DNA of 32,498 nt from Candidatus Microgenomates bacterium. GTDB taxonomy: Bacteria; Patescibacteriota; Microgenomatia; Levybacterales; UBA12049. Within the stretch, counting starts at the first letter, position 1. Each line of letters opens with the position of its first letter. The DNA is taken from contig JANWKV010000060.1 in the NCBI GenBank assembly GCA_025451195.1, forward strand, positions 1 through 32,498, given 5' to 3'. The translations under genes were made by a program, and so were the position numbers. The notes beneath the pieces are model-generated. The model was given only the letters and a program-made list of their open reading frames with translations, did not search any database and was not told the DNA's origin. Below are positions 22,675 through 30,497 of the stretch, piece after piece.

Positions 22675-24051
22675 ATGAAAAATCATCCCAGACTCCTTTT
22701 TTGGATAATTCTTCTTATTGGTGCATTTGCCGTAATTATTGACTTACCAATAACAAAGCCTGTCCATATAGAAACTCCAAAAATTCCCGGAATTAACAGA
22801 AAAATTTCTTTTAATTTACCCATTTATGGGTCTACTATAGATTTCTATTTTAATAATCAACATATTTTTTGGCAATTTCCCTTTAAAAAAGGACTCGATT
22901 TGGCGGGGGGAACAAGCGTTACTTTAAGGGCAAATATGCAGAAAATTCCAAAAGACCAAAGGCAGGACGCATTAAATGGGGCAAAGTTAGTTTTGGATAA
23001 TAGGGTAAATTTACTCGGAGTTAGTGAGCCGACAATTCAAACTGCTCAAGTTGGAAGTGATTACCGCCTTATTGTTGATTTGCCGGGAATTAATGTTTCC
23101 CAGGCAGTGAGTTTGATTGGGACAACAGCCCAGCTTTCGTTTTGGGAACAAGGCGCAAGCGGGTCGGGAGCACTTAGAAATCCCAATACATTACCAATTG
23201 GAGTTCCACAAATATTAGGTGTTGATGCGAAGGAAACAAACCTTACCGGAAAAGATTTAAAGAGCGCCAGTGTTGTTTTTGATCCAAATACCGGAAAGCC
23301 TCAAATCCAATTAGTTTTTACAAGTAGTGGAACAGATAAATTTGCCGATATTACAAAAAATAACGTTGGCAAACCCGTTGTTATTGTTTTGGATAACCAG
23401 GTAATATCTTACCCAACAGTTAACGAACCAATACTTACAGGTAACGCGGTTATTCAAGGCCAATTCACGACAGATCAGGCAAATACACTTGCTATTGCGC
23501 TGCAGGGAGGATCTCTTCCCGTGCCCCTTACGATTTTGGCACAAGATTCAATCGGTGCAACGCTTGGACAAAGTAGTCTGACAAAAAGTTTATTGGCAGG
23601 AGTTTTGGGTTTTGCAATAATTGTTATTTTTATGATTGTTTTATATGGAATAAGAGGGATTATGGCAAGCGGGGCTCTTTTGATTTACACAATTTTAGTC
23701 TTAGCGATCTTTAAAATAATCCCTGTTACATTAACTCTTGCGGGAATTGCCGGATTTATACTCTCCATAGGTATGGCAGTTGATGCAAATATTTTAATTT
23801 TTGAAAGAATGAAAGAAGAATTGCGCGCCGGAAAGGACTATTCCAGCGCAATAGAACTTGGGTTTTCGAGAGCATGGTCTTCAATTCGCGATTCAAACAT
23901 ATCAACTCTGATAACAAGTTTTATATTATTTAAATTCGGTACTGGTATTGTTAGAGGATTTGCTTTAACCTTAGCAATTGGAGTTATTATTTCCATGTTT
24001 AGCGCAATTACGATAACAAGGACATTTTTAAGAGTGTTCCATAAAAAATAA
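22675..24051 (+). CDS. secD: Protein translocase subunit SecD
   Basis: SecD with SecF uses the proton-motive force to pull secreted proteins through the SecYEG channel. The 458-aa protein has an N-terminal transmembrane helix, GLDLAGGTSVTL (the family GLDLxGG motif), the periplasmic P1-type domain (LVLDNRVNLLGVSEPTIQ, VDLPGI), the head region ITKNNVGKPVVIVLDNQVISYP and GGSLPVPLTI, then the RND-type membrane block (IAGFILSIGMAVDANILIFERMKEELRAG). It is shorter than E. coli SecD (615 aa), as in other small genomes. secF follows after 2 nt. Confidence 0.96.
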   Translation: MKNHPRLLFWIILLIGAFAVIIDLPITKPVHIETPKIPGINRKISFNLPIYGSTIDFYFNNQHIFWQFPFKKGLDLAGGTSVTLRANMQKIPKDQRQDALNGAKLVLDNRVNLLGVSEPTIQTAQVGSDYRLIVDLPGINVSQAVSLIGTTAQLSFWEQGASGSGALRNPNTLPIGVPQILGVDAKETNLTGKDLKSASVVFDPNTGKPQIQLVFTSSGTDKFADITKNNVGKPVVIVLDNQVISYPTVNEPILTGNAVIQGQFTTDQANTLAIALQGGSLPVPLTILAQDSIGATLGQSSLTKSLLAGVLGFAIIVIFMIVLYGIRGIMASGALLIYTILVLAIFKIIPVTLTLAGIAGFILSIGMAVDANILIFERMKEELRAGKDYSSAIELGFSRAWSSIRDSNISTLITSFILFKFGTGIVRGFALTLAIGVIISMFSAITITRTFLRVFHKK

Positions 24052-24053
24052 TT

Positions 24054-24947
24054 ATGAATATAATTGGTAAAAAAAATTTATACTTTGCAATTTCCCTTTT
24101 GGTAATTGTGCCGGGGCTTATATCTTTACTTTTGTTTGGGCTTAGACTTTCAATTGACTTTACAGGCGGATCAAGAATGACCCTGACTAATATTAACCCT
24201 TTCAGTCTAAACAAAATTAAGGGCGAGCTTGGTAAAGAAAAAGTGGAAATTGCAACAATCCAACAATCGGGCGGCCAAGCAATTATACGTACGGGTCAAT
24301 TGTCTTCGCAGGAACATCAAAAAATAATATCAGACATCTCAAAAATAGATCCAAAAATTAAAGAGGACTCCTTTGAGACAGTAGGTCCAACAGTCGGAGG
24401 GGAAACAACTACAAATGCATTAATCGGCGTTGTTTTGGCATCTGTACTTATTGTTTTATATATTGCATGGGCATTTAGAGAAGTTCCAAAACCCGCAAGC
24501 AGTTGGAGGTTTGGAGTTTGTGCAATTATTGCGCTACTTCACGACGTATTGGTTGTTGTAGGAATATTTTCCATACTTGGTCACTTTGCGGGCGTTGAAG
24601 TTGACAGCCTTTTTGTAACAGCCTTATTAACAGTAATTGGATTTTCCGTGCACGACACAATTGTTGTTTTTGACCGGATAAGAGAAAACTTAAAAAGAAA
24701 ATTAACTCTTTCTTTTGAAGAAGTCGTTAACGAATCAATTCTTCAAACCCTTGGCCGTTCTCTTAACACATCCCTTACTGTTATTCTGGTTTTATTTGCT
24801 CTTTTAATTTTTGGAGGAGAGAGTACAAAATGGTTTATTGTTGCACTTTTAGTTGGTGTTTTGAGCGGAACATATTCTTCCATTTTTAACGCATCCCCTC
24901 TTCTTGTTTTGTGGAATGAAATTTCACAAAACAGAAAAAAATCCTAA
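24054..24947 (+). CDS. secF: Protein translocase subunit SecF
   Basis: 297 residues, the normal SecF length. The signature LSIDFTGGSRMTLTN follows the first membrane helix; the C-terminal RND block carries TALLTVIGFSVHDTIVVFDRIRENL and the SLNTSLTVILVLFALLIFGG segment. It works as a complex with SecD in the inner membrane. It is the last gene of the plus-strand unit, convergent with yqeY 111 bp downstream. Confidence 0.96.
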   Translation: MNIIGKKNLYFAISLLVIVPGLISLLLFGLRLSIDFTGGSRMTLTNINPFSLNKIKGELGKEKVEIATIQQSGGQAIIRTGQLSSQEHQKIISDISKIDPKIKEDSFETVGPTVGGETTTNALIGVVLASVLIVLYIAWAFREVPKPASSWRFGVCAIIALLHDVLVVVGIFSILGHFAGVEVDSLFVTALLTVIGFSVHDTIVVFDRIRENLKRKLTLSFEEVVNESILQTLGRSLNTSLTVILVLFALLIFGGESTKWFIVALLVGVLSGTYSSIFNASPLLVLWNEISQNRKKS

Positions 24948-25058
24948 TCATTCTTTGATTTTTGAAGTAAAATAAGCCGCAATAAAAAAGGGAAATAGGG
25001 ATTATGGAAAAACAAATTAAAGTAAATGGAGAGTATTACACGATTCTAATGGAAAAGT

Positions 25059-25511
25059 TTATTTAAGAGATTCTTTAACAATTTTACTGACCAATCCTCC
25101 GTCGGCTTTACCTTTTACTTTTGGCATTAAAACACCCATTACTTTACCTATTTCCGCCATGGATTTTGCACCGGTTTGGGAGATTGCATCAGCAACCAAT
25201 TTTTTAATTTCTTCCTCGCCCATTTGTGCGGGTAAATATTTTTCCAAAAGTGAAAGTTCGCTCTTTTCTTTATCTGCCAATTCCTGTCTGTCTGCCTTTT
25301 CAAATTGTTCAATTGAATCTTTCCGCTGTTTAACTTCCTTTTGGATAACTGCCTGAATATCTTCTTCCGTTGCCTCGTAACCTGCGCCACCTTTATTAAT
25401 TTCGTAATATGTAATGCCTGATAAAATAAATCTGATAACAGATGTTTTTAACTGGTCTCTTGCAAGCATCGATTGTTTTAACTCGTCTTTTAACTGCTGT
25501 TTGGTTATCAT
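25059..25511 (-). CDS. yqeY: YqeY-like protein (GatB/YqeY helical domain)
   Basis: 150 residues, all-helical: LKDELKQSMLARDQLKTSVIRFILSGI at the N-terminus, then QKEVKQRKDSIEQFEKADRQELADKEKSELSLLEKYLP and MGEEEIKKLV, ending VMGVLMPKVKGKADGGLVSKIVKESL, all typical of YqeY. The domain is shared with the tRNA-binding tail of GatB, so a tRNA-related role is often proposed, but unproven. I use ATG 25511 (MITKQQLKDEL); the track start at 25541 adds 10 residues that family members lack. Confidence 0.93.
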   Translation of the reverse strand: MITKQQLKDELKQSMLARDQLKTSVIRFILSGITYYEINKGGAGYEATEEDIQAVIQKEVKQRKDSIEQFEKADRQELADKEKSELSLLEKYLPAQMGEEEIKKLVADAISQTGAKSMAEIGKVMGVLMPKVKGKADGGLVSKIVKESLK

Positions 25512-25523
25512 TTTTATAAAAAT

Positions 25524-25540
25524 AGATTCTCTGGATGACA
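25524..25540 (-). repeat. Possible fragment of an interspersed repeat
   Basis: AGATTCTCTGGATGACA between yqeY and the permease resembles the end of the element at 27295-27360 (AGATTCTG and CTGAATGACA). Too short to be certain. Confidence 0.25.
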
Positions 25541-25546
25541 AAAAAT

Positions 25547-26332
25547 TTAGATCAGTCTTCCTAGGCCAAGTTTTATGCTCTTCTTAAACATAAAAACAAA
25601 AAACCATATAGATAATACCAGATAAACTATATTTAGTGCAAAACTTATAACAAGCTTGTCCATAGAGAACTTTCCTGTAAACAAAATTTCCCTTATTCCC
25701 TCAAAAATATATGTTGAAGGGATGCATAGTGCAATTTTTTGAGCCCATAAAGGTAAAATAGAAACAGGATAATAAAGAGCGGAAAAAGGCGCAACAAGGG
25801 AAATTCCAGCCCAGGCAATTGTTTGGATTTTACCGCCATATCTAATAAGAAATGCTCCAACCAGAAACCCTCCTGCCCAGCCTGTCATAAGTAAACTTAC
25901 TATAAAAGGTAATAAGTATAAACCAAAAGAGAAGACATTATATTTATAAAAAAGAAATGCCAGAAGGGCCGAGAACCCTACGCTTACAACGCATTTTATC
26001 AAACCAAATACTATAAATGACATCATCCATTCCCAGACGGTTAGAGGAGTTGAAAAAATATTTACCAAATTTCTATCCCACAATTCCTGCAATATATTAA
26101 TGCTTATTTCATGCTGTGCCCTCCAGATAACAACCCAAAACACAAGACCGCTTAATATAATGAATAAATAATGTGAAGTATTTGTCCCCAGACTTGCCAA
26201 ATAAATTCCTGTTAGTCCCCAAATAAATAAATCCATTGCCGGCCAGTAAAACATATCGGTTAACCTGTCCCAGCTGTGTTTTGTATTTATGCCGTGGCGG
26301 ATTACCATTGCCCAAATTCTATTCCAATTCAT
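25547..26332 (-). CDS. ABC-2 type exporter permease
   Basis: 261 residues with six predicted transmembrane helices. The N-terminal IWAMVIRHGINTKHSWDRLTDMFYWP matches ABC-2 family permeases of the DrrB/NodJ type, and the segment near ISLVAPFSALYYPVSILPLWAQKIALCIPSTYIFEGIREILF carries the usual conserved pre-helix. The start overlaps the end of the ATPase gene by 14 nt, so the two make one transporter. Substrate (drug, lipid or polysaccharide) unknown. Confidence 0.9.
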   Translation of the reverse strand: MNWNRIWAMVIRHGINTKHSWDRLTDMFYWPAMDLFIWGLTGIYLASLGTNTSHYLFIILSGLVFWVVIWRAQHEISINILQELWDRNLVNIFSTPLTVWEWMMSFIVFGLIKCVVSVGFSALLAFLFYKYNVFSFGLYLLPFIVSLLMTGWAGGFLVGAFLIRYGGKIQTIAWAGISLVAPFSALYYPVSILPLWAQKIALCIPSTYIFEGIREILFTGKFSMDKLVISFALNIVYLVLSIWFFVFMFKKSIKLGLGRLI

Positions 26333-27272
26333 TTTTATTCCTTTCTTGGTCTTCGGTTTTTACCACTTCCAAAAAATAATCTTCAAGATCGGGTTTGTTA
26401 ATAAGGATTTCTGTATAAGTTATTTTTTCTTTCGCCAAATTCATTAGAAGATTCGAAATATTTTTTTCATCCAGCTCTATAAAAAACCTTAATTTGTTTT
26501 TTTTAAAAGTCAATTTTTCCCTGTCAAACAACATTTTTGCTTTTTCGTCATGCTCCAGAATTAAAAGTTCAACAGTTGCTTTGGAAAACTTTTTAGCCAG
26601 ATTTTCGGGTTTGTCTTCATCGACTATTTTCCCGTTTTTGATTATCATAACCCTGTCGCAAAGCTCTTCAACCTCATTCATATTATGCGATGTGAGAAGC
26701 ATACTTACATTGTATTCTTTTTTTTCTTTCTTAAGGAACTCTCTGATTTTCATGGCAATATCTACATCTAAGCTCGCGGTTGGTTCGTCAAGTAAAATTA
26801 TTTTTGGATAGTTAAGAAAAGCCTTTGCCATAAAAAGACGCGTTTTCTCGCCTGCCGAAAGCATGTAAAATTCTTTTTTCAATAAATGGTCGATTTCAAA
26901 TTCTTCAGCTAATTTTGTAATCCTTTTCTTCCTGTCTTTTACTTCGTAAAGTCTTGCAAAAACATCTAATATTTCCCAGACAGTAAAAAACCAAGGCATG
27001 CTAATATACGTTGAGGAGAAATTTGTATTCTTTAAAATTTCTTCCCTGTTATCATTAAAATTTTTTCCAAAATAAGTAACTGTACCGCTTGTCGGCTGCA
27101 TCATTCCTAAAAGCATTTGGATGGTTGTTGTTTTTCCGGCTCCGTTTTTACCAAGTAAACCAAAAATTTCACCATCGGCAATGTTAAATGAAATATTATC
27201 AACTGCGGTAAAGTCTCCGGGTTTAGATTTAAATTTTTTAGTTAGATTTTTTACTTCTAAAATATTTTGCAT
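26319..27272 (-). CDS. ABC transporter ATPase (partner of the ABC-2 permease)
   Basis: 317 residues. Walker A GLLGKNGAGKTTTIQML, signature LSAGEKTRLFMAKAF, Walker B KIILLDEPTASLD and the SHN H-loop show a complete ATPase; the C-terminal ~90 residues are the accessory domain usual in DrrA-like exporters. I start at ATG 27272 (MQNILEVKNLTKKF) because the track's 27347 start adds 25 residues encoded by an intergenic repeat. TATAAT stands exactly 6 nt upstream of 27272, supporting a leaderless mRNA from this ATG. Confidence 0.92.
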   Translation of the reverse strand: MQNILEVKNLTKKFKSKPGDFTAVDNISFNIADGEIFGLLGKNGAGKTTTIQMLLGMMQPTSGTVTYFGKNFNDNREEILKNTNFSSTYISMPWFFTVWEILDVFARLYEVKDRKKRITKLAEEFEIDHLLKKEFYMLSAGEKTRLFMAKAFLNYPKIILLDEPTASLDVDIAMKIREFLKKEKKEYNVSMLLTSHNMNEVEELCDRVMIIKNGKIVDEDKPENLAKKFSKATVELLILEHDEKAKMLFDREKLTFKKNKLRFFIELDEKNISNLLMNLAKEKITYTEILINKPDLEDYFLEVVKTEDQERNKNELE

Positions 27273-27278
27273 GAATCT

Positions 27279-27284
27279 ATTATA
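27279..27284 (-). promoter_or_regulatory. Putative -10 box of the ABC exporter operon
   Basis: Consensus TATAAT on the minus strand, with 6 nt between it and ATG 27272. With a -10 hexamer at -12 to -7 the transcript would begin at the A of the start codon. The -35 region falls in the intergenic repeat and is weak (TTGTTT, 18-nt spacer). Confidence 0.55.
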
Positions 27285-27294
27285 GATGATTAAA

Positions 27295-27360
27295 AGATTC
27301 TGAAACAAATTCGTTGAACTCAGTGTTCTGAACATATCGAAAGACAAGTTCTGAATGACA
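27295..27360. repeat. Candidate interspersed palindromic repeat between cca and the ABC exporter
   Basis: The 66-bp stretch holds three near-copies of (A/G)TTCTGAA (ATTCTGAA at 27297, GTTCTGAA at 27325 and GTTCTGAA at 27348), plus a hairpin GAAC-TCAGT-GTTC flanked by TTCG and CGAA. It resembles the dispersed intergenic TTCTGAATGACA-type elements I know from several bacterial genomes. Only one full copy is in this window, so the repeat status rests on recall. Confidence 0.4.
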
Positions 27361-27379
27361 AAATAGGAGAAACTTATGA

Positions 27380-28735
27380 CTATAATTCATTTATTCTTTT
27401 AAGTAAGTACTCTCTCGTGTTTTTTGATAGATCCTCATCAACTTCTTCAAATAATTTTTGCAGAATTTCTCCAATTTTTGGGCCGGGCTTAATATTTAAC
27501 TCTTTCATAATATCGGTTCCATCAACCGCTAAATCGTTTATAGAAAATGGAGCTGGTTTTAATTGTTCCTCAATCCTTTCCTTAAATTTTTTAAGCCTCC
27601 AACTCTCTGCCCTTTCATCCGGAATTCCGCTTCCCAACCTGTCGCCTATTCTTAAATCAATCATGTCTTTTACGCTTTCTACTCCAATTCTTCTTATAAA
27701 GCGCCTGACTCCGGCGTCTGTTACATGTTCGTCAACGCTAAACATATGCCAACGGATAAGGTTAACAATTTTACTCCGGTCTTTTTTGGAAAAATGTAAC
27801 CTGTTACATATTTCGTACGCCAGCTGAGCGCCTTTTATTTCGTGGTTGTAAAAAATCACCAAACCGTTTTCGTCTTTTCCAACAACGCGGGATTTGCCGA
27901 CGTCATGAATAAGAGTTGCAAATCTTACAATCGGGTCTTTAGACGGAGTTGTTTTTAGAGCAAGTAAATTATGGTCCAAAACATCGTGAATATGATGGCG
28001 GCCCGGTCTGGCTTGAGAAAGGCCTTTGCCCTCAAGAAGTTCTGGTAAAACGTACTGCAAAAGGCCGGCATTTTTTAAAAGCATAATGCCCTCATATGGA
28101 AAATCGCTTGCTAAAATTTTTAACAATTCGTCCCTGATTCTTTCTCCTGAAATCTGTGGCAGTAACATTGCGTCAGAAAGCATTGCTTTCCAAGTTTTGT
28201 CATCTATTACAAAAGAAAGTTGGGTTGCAAATCTTATAGCTCTCATGAGGCGAAGCGCGTCTTCTTTAAATCTTTTTGACGGGTCGCCAACTGCCCTAAC
28301 TGTTTTTTTCTCCAGATCTGTTTTTCCGTTAAACGGATCTATAAATTTATTATTGTCCAAATCGTAAGCGATTGCGTTTATTGTAAAATCACGTCTTTGT
28401 AAATCTTCTTCAACTGTTTTTCCCCATGTAACATTTGTCGGATGGCGGAAGTCTTTATATTCTCTCTCGGTGCGATAAGTTGTAATTTCTACAACGTGCT
28501 CTTCGTTATCAATATTTGTTGGTATACCTACTGTTCCAAAATCATTATCATAAAATCCGTTAGGAAAAAGTTTTAAAATATCGGTTGGAACGGCATTGGT
28601 TGTAAAATCCCAATCCTTAACGTGTTTATTTAAAAGAATATTCCGCACAGATCCGCCAACAAGATAGATCTCAAAATCTGCCTTTTTAAATATCTGAAAA
28701 ATTTCTTTAACTTGTGCTGGTAAGTAATCGTTCAT
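27380..28735 (-). CDS. cca: CCA-adding tRNA nucleotidyltransferase with HD domain
   Basis: Adds or repairs the 3'-CCA end of tRNAs. It is a 451-residue class II nucleotidyltransferase: LVGGSVRNILL and the metal-binding DWDFTT (DxD) near the N-terminus, RRDFTINAIAYDLDNNKFIDPFNG, and the tRNA-binding GDPSKRFKEDALRLMRAIRFATQL. A following HD-type domain has LIHDVGK and GAQLAYEICNRLHFSKKD, found in many bacterial CCA/poly(A) polymerase proteins. Poly(A) polymerase is a possible alternative, but as the only such gene seen here, CCA addition is likelier. It is divergent from recJ with 17 bp between. Confidence 0.92.
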   Translation of the reverse strand: MNDYLPAQVKEIFQIFKKADFEIYLVGGSVRNILLNKHVKDWDFTTNAVPTDILKLFPNGFYDNDFGTVGIPTNIDNEEHVVEITTYRTEREYKDFRHPTNVTWGKTVEEDLQRRDFTINAIAYDLDNNKFIDPFNGKTDLEKKTVRAVGDPSKRFKEDALRLMRAIRFATQLSFVIDDKTWKAMLSDAMLLPQISGERIRDELLKILASDFPYEGIMLLKNAGLLQYVLPELLEGKGLSQARPGRHHIHDVLDHNLLALKTTPSKDPIVRFATLIHDVGKSRVVGKDENGLVIFYNHEIKGAQLAYEICNRLHFSKKDRSKIVNLIRWHMFSVDEHVTDAGVRRFIRRIGVESVKDMIDLRIGDRLGSGIPDERAESWRLKKFKERIEEQLKPAPFSINDLAVDGTDIMKELNIKPGPKIGEILQKLFEEVDEDLSKNTREYLLKRINEL

Positions 28736-28740
28736 GCTGA

Positions 28741-28750
28741 TAAAATTATA
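28741..28750. promoter_or_regulatory. Overlapping divergent -10 boxes of cca and recJ
   Basis: The 17-bp gap holds TAAAAT on the plus strand (28741-28746, preceded by TGA, an extended -10), 6 nt before recJ ATG 28753. It also holds TATAAT on the minus strand (28750-28745), 9 nt before cca ATG 28735. The two boxes share two base pairs, so both mRNAs should be leaderless or nearly so, and polymerases would exclude each other. Confidence 0.5.
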
Positions 28751-28752
28751 GC

Positions 28753-30447
28753 ATGTTGAAACAGAGAAAATGGAATGTTATTAATAAATTAAAAGTTAAA
28801 AGTGAAAAGTTAAAAGTTCAGGAATTAATCAATATTATTTTAGAAAACAGGGGAATAAAAACAAAAAAAGAAATTGAACAATTTTTAAGCCCTTCTTTGG
28901 AAATGGTAAGTGTTGATTCTGTTGGCATAAATAAAAATCAATTAAAAAAATCTCTTGACCGGATTAAAAAAGCAATCAATAGAAAAGAAAAGATTGTTGT
29001 ATTTGGGGATTATGACGTTGACGGAATAACAGGTACTGCAATTTTGTGGGAAACGCTCTACGCGTTGGGAGCAGATGTAAGTCCGTATATTCCCCACCGC
29101 GTCGAGGAAGGCTATGGACTTTCTGTTAAGGGTGTAGAGAATGTCAAATATCAAATGTCAAATATAAAATTGATAATTACCGTAGACAATGGGATTGTTG
29201 CCAACGATGCCATTGATTTTGCAAACAAAAATAATATCGATGTAATAATTACAGACCACCATACGATTGGAGAAAAACTTCCTGAGGCGTTTTCAATTGT
29301 CCATACAACTTCCCTTTGCGGGGCGGGAGTTGCGTGGATTTTATCGCAAAATCTCAAATCCCAAATATCAAATGTCAAAAAGAAAAAAGACGAGGATGAA
29401 CATCTTGACCTTGTTGCTTTAGCTACGGTTGCAGACCTTGTTCCTTTAACCGGTAACAATAGAATTCTCTTAAAAACCGGTTTGGAGTATTTACAGAAAA
29501 CAACACGCATTGGTTTGAAAGAATTATTTAAAGAAGCACAAATTGACCCGCAAAAAATCGGAGTTTATGAAATTGGACATATTATTGCACCGCGTCTTAA
29601 CGCAATGGGAAGACTGGAAAGCGCAATGGATTCTTTAAGGCTTTTATGTACAAAAGATAAAAACCGCGCAAAAATGCTGGCAGAAAAATTGTCAAAAACA
29701 AACAGGGAACGCCAACTCTTAACTCAGGCAGCAACCTTGCACGCAATGGAAAGTGTTAAGAATCAAAAAAATTTAAAAAATCTTTTATTTATTGTTAATG
29801 AATCTTATGAAGAAGGAATTATTGGTTTGGTTGCGGGGAAACTTGTCGAGCAATTTTACAGACCTTCAATTGTTGTGAGCAGGGGAGAAAAAGTAAGTAA
29901 GGCTTCTGCAAGATCTGTAAGTGGGTTTAATATTATTGAGTTTATAAGAGAAGCCCAGGATTTATTAATTAACGCAGGCGGGCATCCAATGGCAGCAGGG
30001 TTTACAATCGAGACCGAAAAGATTGAAAAATTACAAGAAGCTTTGGAAAAACTTGCAGAGGTAAAAGTTAGCAATGATCACTTAACTCCTATTCTTAAAA
30101 TTGATTGCGAATTGGACTTAGAAAGTATCTCTAAAAATCTCTATGACAGCCTGAAAAAACTTTCCCCTTTTGGAATGGGAAACCCGGAGCCAACATTTGT
30201 AAGTAAAAACGTAAATGTTTCGGATATCCGTTTTATCGGGAGGGAAAAAAATCATATTAAATTCAGGTTTTTAACAGACCAAAAAAAAACAATAGAAGCA
30301 ATAGCATTTAGCATGGCGGATAAGGCAAGAGAAATAAAAATTGAAAGTTTAATAAATATTGTTTATACGATAGACGAAAACGAGTGGAATGGGGAAACAA
30401 ATCTTCAACTTAAGATAAAAGATTTCCTCCCGTTAGCAAGCGGATAG
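28753..30447 (+). CDS. recJ: Single-stranded-DNA-specific exonuclease RecJ
   Basis: RecJ degrades single-stranded DNA 5' to 3' in recombination and mismatch repair. The 564-aa DHH-family protein has VVFGDYDVDGITGTAIL, ITDHHTIGEKLP (the DHH motif), VALATVADLVPL, HIIAPRLNAMGRL, and the DHHA1 domain with EEGIIGLVAGKLVEQFYRPSIV, SARSVSGFNI and NAGGHPMAAGF; an OB-like C-terminal domain follows. Three in-frame heptamer arrays encode KLKVKSEKLKV near the N-terminus, VKYQMSNIK after the first motif, and NLKSQISNVKKKK in the loop before the VALATVADLVPL strand. All spare the motifs. Start 28753 fits the -10 spacing. Confidence 0.94.
   Translation: MLKQRKWNVINKLKVKSEKLKVQELINIILENRGIKTKKEIEQFLSPSLEMVSVDSVGINKNQLKKSLDRIKKAINRKEKIVVFGDYDVDGITGTAILWETLYALGADVSPYIPHRVEEGYGLSVKGVENVKYQMSNIKLIITVDNGIVANDAIDFANKNNIDVIITDHHTIGEKLPEAFSIVHTTSLCGAGVAWILSQNLKSQISNVKKKKDEDEHLDLVALATVADLVPLTGNNRILLKTGLEYLQKTTRIGLKELFKEAQIDPQKIGVYEIGHIIAPRLNAMGRLESAMDSLRLLCTKDKNRAKMLAEKLSKTNRERQLLTQAATLHAMESVKNQKNLKNLLFIVNESYEEGIIGLVAGKLVEQFYRPSIVVSRGEKVSKASARSVSGFNIIEFIREAQDLLINAGGHPMAAGFTIETEKIEKLQEALEKLAEVKVSNDHLTPILKIDCELDLESISKNLYDSLKKLSPFGMGNPEPTFVSKNVNVSDIRFIGREKNHIKFRFLTDQKKTIEAIAFSMADKAREIKIESLINIVYTIDENEWNGETNLQLKIKDFLPLASG
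28789..28816 (+). repeat. Heptamer array (TTAAAAG)x4 in recJ, third unit TGAAAAG
   Basis: Four 7-bp units: TTAAAAG, TTAAAAG, TGAAAAG, TTAAAAG. In the recJ frame a perfect third unit would read AGT-TAA and stop translation; the single T-to-G change converts TAA to GAA. This gives LKVKSEKLKV. Confidence 0.88.
29142..29169 (+). repeat. Degenerate heptamer array in recJ (TGTCAAA/TATCAAA)
   Basis: TGTCAAA, TATCAAA, TGTCAAA, TATAAAA in tandem, encoding VKYQMSNIK between the EGYGLSVKG helix and the IITVDNG strand. It belongs to the same TNTCAAA family as the tsaE array. Confidence 0.8.
29352..29379 (+). repeat. Degenerate heptamer array in recJ (TCTCAAA/TCCCAAA/TATCAAA/TGTCAAA)
   Basis: Four tandem 7-bp units encoding NLKSQISNVK in the loop before the VALATVADLVPL strand. 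NLKSQISN is identical to the peptide encoded by the tsaE array. Confidence 0.85.
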
Positions 30448-30459
30448 TTAAAAGATTCC

Positions 30460-30489
30460 TTGCAAAATACAGTAAGAAGAGTATACAAT
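30460..30489 (+). promoter_or_regulatory. Putative aspS promoter with the shared 19-mer
   Basis: TTGCAA (30460-30465), an 18-nt spacer and TACAAT (30484-30489, within TATACAAT), then 8 nt to ATG 30498. CAAAATACAGTAAGAAGAG (30463-30481) between the boxes is identical to 22019-22037. A transcript from here would have a leader of 0-3 nt. Confidence 0.5.
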
Positions 30490-30497
30490 AGACCGTA

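Noticed and set aside
25004-25066. 20-codon ORF (starts MEKQIKVNGEYY) after secF, with a purine-rich stretch upstream
   Set aside because: Too short, overlaps the 3' end of yqeY, and no family recognised; kept only as a possible gene relic.
26319-27347. Longer ABC ATPase start at 27347 from the track
   Set aside because: The extra 25 residues are encoded by the intergenic repeat, lie upstream of TATAAT, and are not part of the ABC domain.
28026-28367. 113-aa plus-strand ORF and other long antisense ORFs within cca, ugd, aspS and recJ
   Set aside because: Each is a shadow of a conserved gene on the other strand, with no independent promoter, domain or codon support.
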